From: DASUSF01 sp036375275
GTDB lineage: Bacteria > Pseudomonadota > Alphaproteobacteria > Geminicoccales > Geminicoccaceae
DNA: 14,453 nucleotides
Assembly: GCA_036375275.1 (NCBI GenBank)
Contig: DASUSF010000308.1
Span: 1-14,453, forward strand
Reading direction: 5' to 3'
Below the pieces are notes generated by a model. The model was given only the letters and a program-made list of their open reading frames with translations. It did no database searches and was not told where the DNA came from. Of the stretch, positions 12,601-14,453 are shown piece after piece (within the stretch, counting starts at the first letter, position 1; every line of letters starts with the position of its first letter). The translations under genes and the position numbers were made by a program.

Positions 12601-14453
12601 GAAAAGTTGGCAGGGCTCGCTCCTCTTGCGGTTGCTTCGCTGCTGATCACGACCACCGGGCACGCACAGTCGCCCGACCCATGCGAGCCGATCGCGGGCG
12701 AGATGGTCTCGCTCGAGGGCGAGGTCGAGGTGCAGCGCTCGGACGCCGCCAGCTGGCGGGCGGCGGCGCTCGGCCAGACGCTGTGCGAGGGCGACAGCGT
12801 CCGCGCCGGCGCGCTCAGCCGCGCCGCGATCGCGCTCGTCAACGAGGCGGTGCTCCGGGTCGACGAGAACACCACGCTGCGTCTGATCGATATCGTGCCG
12901 GAGGAAGAAGGCACCTCGCTGCTCCAGCTGGTCGCCGGGATCTTCCAGTCGTTCAGCCGCTCGCCGCGCAGGCTGGCGATCGACACGCCGTACGTGAACG
13001 CGACCATCGAGGGCACCGAGTTCGTGCTCGAGGTGGCCGAGAACCGGAGCTCGGTGACCGTGCTCGAGGGCGTGGTCGCGCTCGCGAACGACCTGGGCGA
13101 GGCGCGCGTCGCGAGCGGCGAGGCGGCGGTCGCCGAGGCCGGCCAGGCGCCGCGCCAGGTGATCGTGGTGACGCCGCGCGACGCGGTGCAGTGGTCGCTC
13201 TACTACCCGCCGATCCTCGCGGTCGAGGCCGCGCCCGGCGCCGACGCCGCGCTGGCCCGCGCCCTGGAGCTGGCGCGCGCCGGCCGGAACGTCGAGGCGC
13301 TCGCAGCGCTCGACGAGGTGCCGGAGGCGCGGCGGGACGCCGACTACCACGTCTCCAGGGCTGCCCTGCTGCTCTCGGTCGGCCGGGTCGAGCCGGCGGA
13401 GGCGGCGATCGACCGCGCGCTCGAGCAGGATCCCGAGGCCGGCACCGCGCATGCGCTCCGCTCGATCATCCAGGTCACGCGCAACCAGGAGCAGGAGGCG
13501 CTGGCCTCGGCGCGGCGCGGGGTCGAGGCCGACCCGGAGGCGAGCGCGCCCAAGGTCGCGCTCTCCTACGCGCTGCAGGCGACGTTCGATCTCGAGGCCG
13601 CGCGCGACGTCCTGCTCGAGGCGATCCGGCAGGATCCCGACAACCCGCTGCTCTGGGCGCGGCTCGCCGAGCTGCACCTCTCGCTCGGCGACCGGCGCGA
13701 TGCCCGCGAGGCGGCCGAGCGCGCGGTCGAGCTGGCCTCCGCTCCGGCGACCAGGAGCACCACGGCGCGTCCGCTGGCCGTGATCGTGATGCCGGCCGCG
13801 TTCCCCGCTCCACCCGCCTCCGCGCCGCGCGAGCGAACGCCGGCGGCCGCCCCTGATCTGGCCCAGGCGGCGCCGGTCGCGCCGGCACCCGCTCCCCGCG
13901 GCACCCGCTCGCCGGAGCTGGAGCGGGCGCTGGTGGTCCTCGGCTTCGCCGAGCTCGCCGAGTTCGACACCGCCGCTGCGCGCGGGAACTTCGCCCGCGC
14001 GATCGAGCTCGACCCCGCCGACCCGCTGCCCCACTTCGGCCTCGGCCTCGCCCAGATCCGGGAGGGCGACCTCGAGGACGGGCGCCAGAACATCGAGGTC
14101 GCGGTCGCGCTCGACGCCAACAGTTCGGTGCTCCGCTCGTACCTCGGCAAGGCGTACTTCGAGGAGAAGCGGGACGAGCTCGCGGGGCAGCAGTACGAGA
14201 TCGCGAAAGAGCTCGACCCCCGGGACCCGACCCCCTACCTCTACGACGCGATCCGCAAGCAGACCGAGGGCCGCCCGGTCGAGGCGCTCCAGGACCTCGA
14301 GCGCTCGATCGAGCTCAACGACAACCGCGCGGTCTACCGCTCCCGCCTGCAGCTCGACGAGGACCGGGCGGCGCGCGGCACCAGCCTCGCCCGGATCTAC
14401 GACGACCTCGGCTTCCAGGAGCTCGGCCTCAAGGAAGCCTCGAAGTCGATCAC
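12598..14453 (+). CDS. Secreted FecR-domain protein with TPR repeats (3' end outside window)
   Basis: The frame starting at ATG 12598 stays open to the right edge (618 codons visible). AGGAG at 12585-12589 is eight bases before it. The protein begins with a signal peptide (about 1-24, ending GHAQS). A FecR-type domain follows (about 33-190), seen in GEMVSLEGEVEVQR, LCEGDSVRAG, RLAIDTPYVNATIEGTEF and VTVLEGVVAL. Cys29 and Cys63 may form a disulfide. TPR-like helical repeats run from about 212 to 380 (for example EAAIDRALEQDPEAG and LLEAIRQDPDNPLLW). A Pro/Ala-rich linker (about 382-438) leads to a second TPR block, ending in the visible motif YRSRLQLDEDRAARG. No FecA-like or sigma-factor gene is seen, so this is not a standard iron-signalling FecR. 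A periplasmic or outer-membrane scaffold acting with the cyclase is plausible but inferred. Confidence 0.9.
   Translation, partial: MEKLAGLAPLAVASLLITTTGHAQSPDPCEPIAGEMVSLEGEVEVQRSDAASWRAAALGQTLCEGDSVRAGALSRAAIALVNEAVLRVDENTTLRLIDIVPEEEGTSLLQLVAGIFQSFSRSPRRLAIDTPYVNATIEGTEFVLEVAENRSSVTVLEGVVALANDLGEARVASGEAAVAEAGQAPRQVIVVTPRDAVQWSLYYPPILAVEAAPGADAALARALELARAGRNVEALAALDEVPEARRDADYHVSRAALLLSVGRVEPAEAAIDRALEQDPEAGTAHALRSIIQVTRNQEQEALASARRGVEADPEASAPKVALSYALQATFDLEAARDVLLEAIRQDPDNPLLWARLAELHLSLGDRRDAREAAERAVELASAPATRSTTARPLAVIVMPAAFPAPPASAPRERTPAAAPDLAQAAPVAPAPAPRGTRSPELERALVVLGFAELAEFDTAAARGNFARAIELDPADPLPHFGLGLAQIREGDLEDGRQNIEVAVALDANSSVLRSYLGKAYFEEKRDELAGQQYEIAKELDPRDPTPYLYDAIRKQTEGRPVEALQDLERSIELNDNRAVYRSRLQLDEDRAARGTSLARIYDDLGFQELGLKEASKSI

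Noticed and set aside
12598..14453. FecR protein as part of an iron-uptake sigma-factor system
   Set aside because: No ECF sigma factor, TonB receptor or cytoplasmic anti-sigma segment is present. The protein is exported and TPR-rich.

Overview
This is a 14.5 kb, very GC-rich stretch of chromosome. Protein similarity, a strong G/C bias at third codon positions and the gene content point to an alphaproteobacterium, probably near the Rhodospirillales/Geminicoccales. That placement is inferred from recognised protein families, not from a marker gene. I see no transposase, integrase, phage gene or CRISPR array.

Left part (1-2674). The C-terminal end of an Fpg/Nei-type DNA glycosylase converges on tag (3-methyladenine DNA glycosylase I, minus strand). 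The 154 bp between them are built from two nested palindromes. Divergent from tag is an HtpX-like membrane M48 zinc protease, followed by a small two-helix membrane protein of unknown function.

Middle (2675-6873). A gene-poor 330 bp holds a minus-strand tRNA-Val(GAC) and, downstream of it on the same strand, a candidate small RNA with two CCUCCC (anti-Shine-Dalgarno-like) motifs and its own intrinsic terminator. Next come an N-formylglutamate amidohydrolase-family gene, a secreted SLT-type lytic transglycosylase with a hairpin just before its ribosome binding site, and an AatA-like aminotransferase. The aminotransferase gene overlaps tail-to-tail by 29 bp with a secreted DUF192 protein.

Right part (6874-14453). 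A promoter-like element and a roughly 300-nt structured leader precede a Wzc/ExoP-type tyrosine autokinase for polysaccharide export, which has no other polysaccharide genes beside it here. Then comes apt (adenine phosphoribosyltransferase), whose first codons are a 12-bp unit repeated three times. The window ends with a CHASE2 membrane class III nucleotide cyclase followed 52 nt later by a secreted FecR-domain/TPR protein that runs off the window.

The cyclase/FecR-TPR pair is the most interesting unit. The cyclase keeps its metal and transition-state residues but has Glu and Ser where adenylate cyclases have Lys and Asp/Thr. The junction between the two genes can fold so that the start codon of the second gene is buried in a stem, which suggests translational coupling. 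These readings are inferences from sequence alone.
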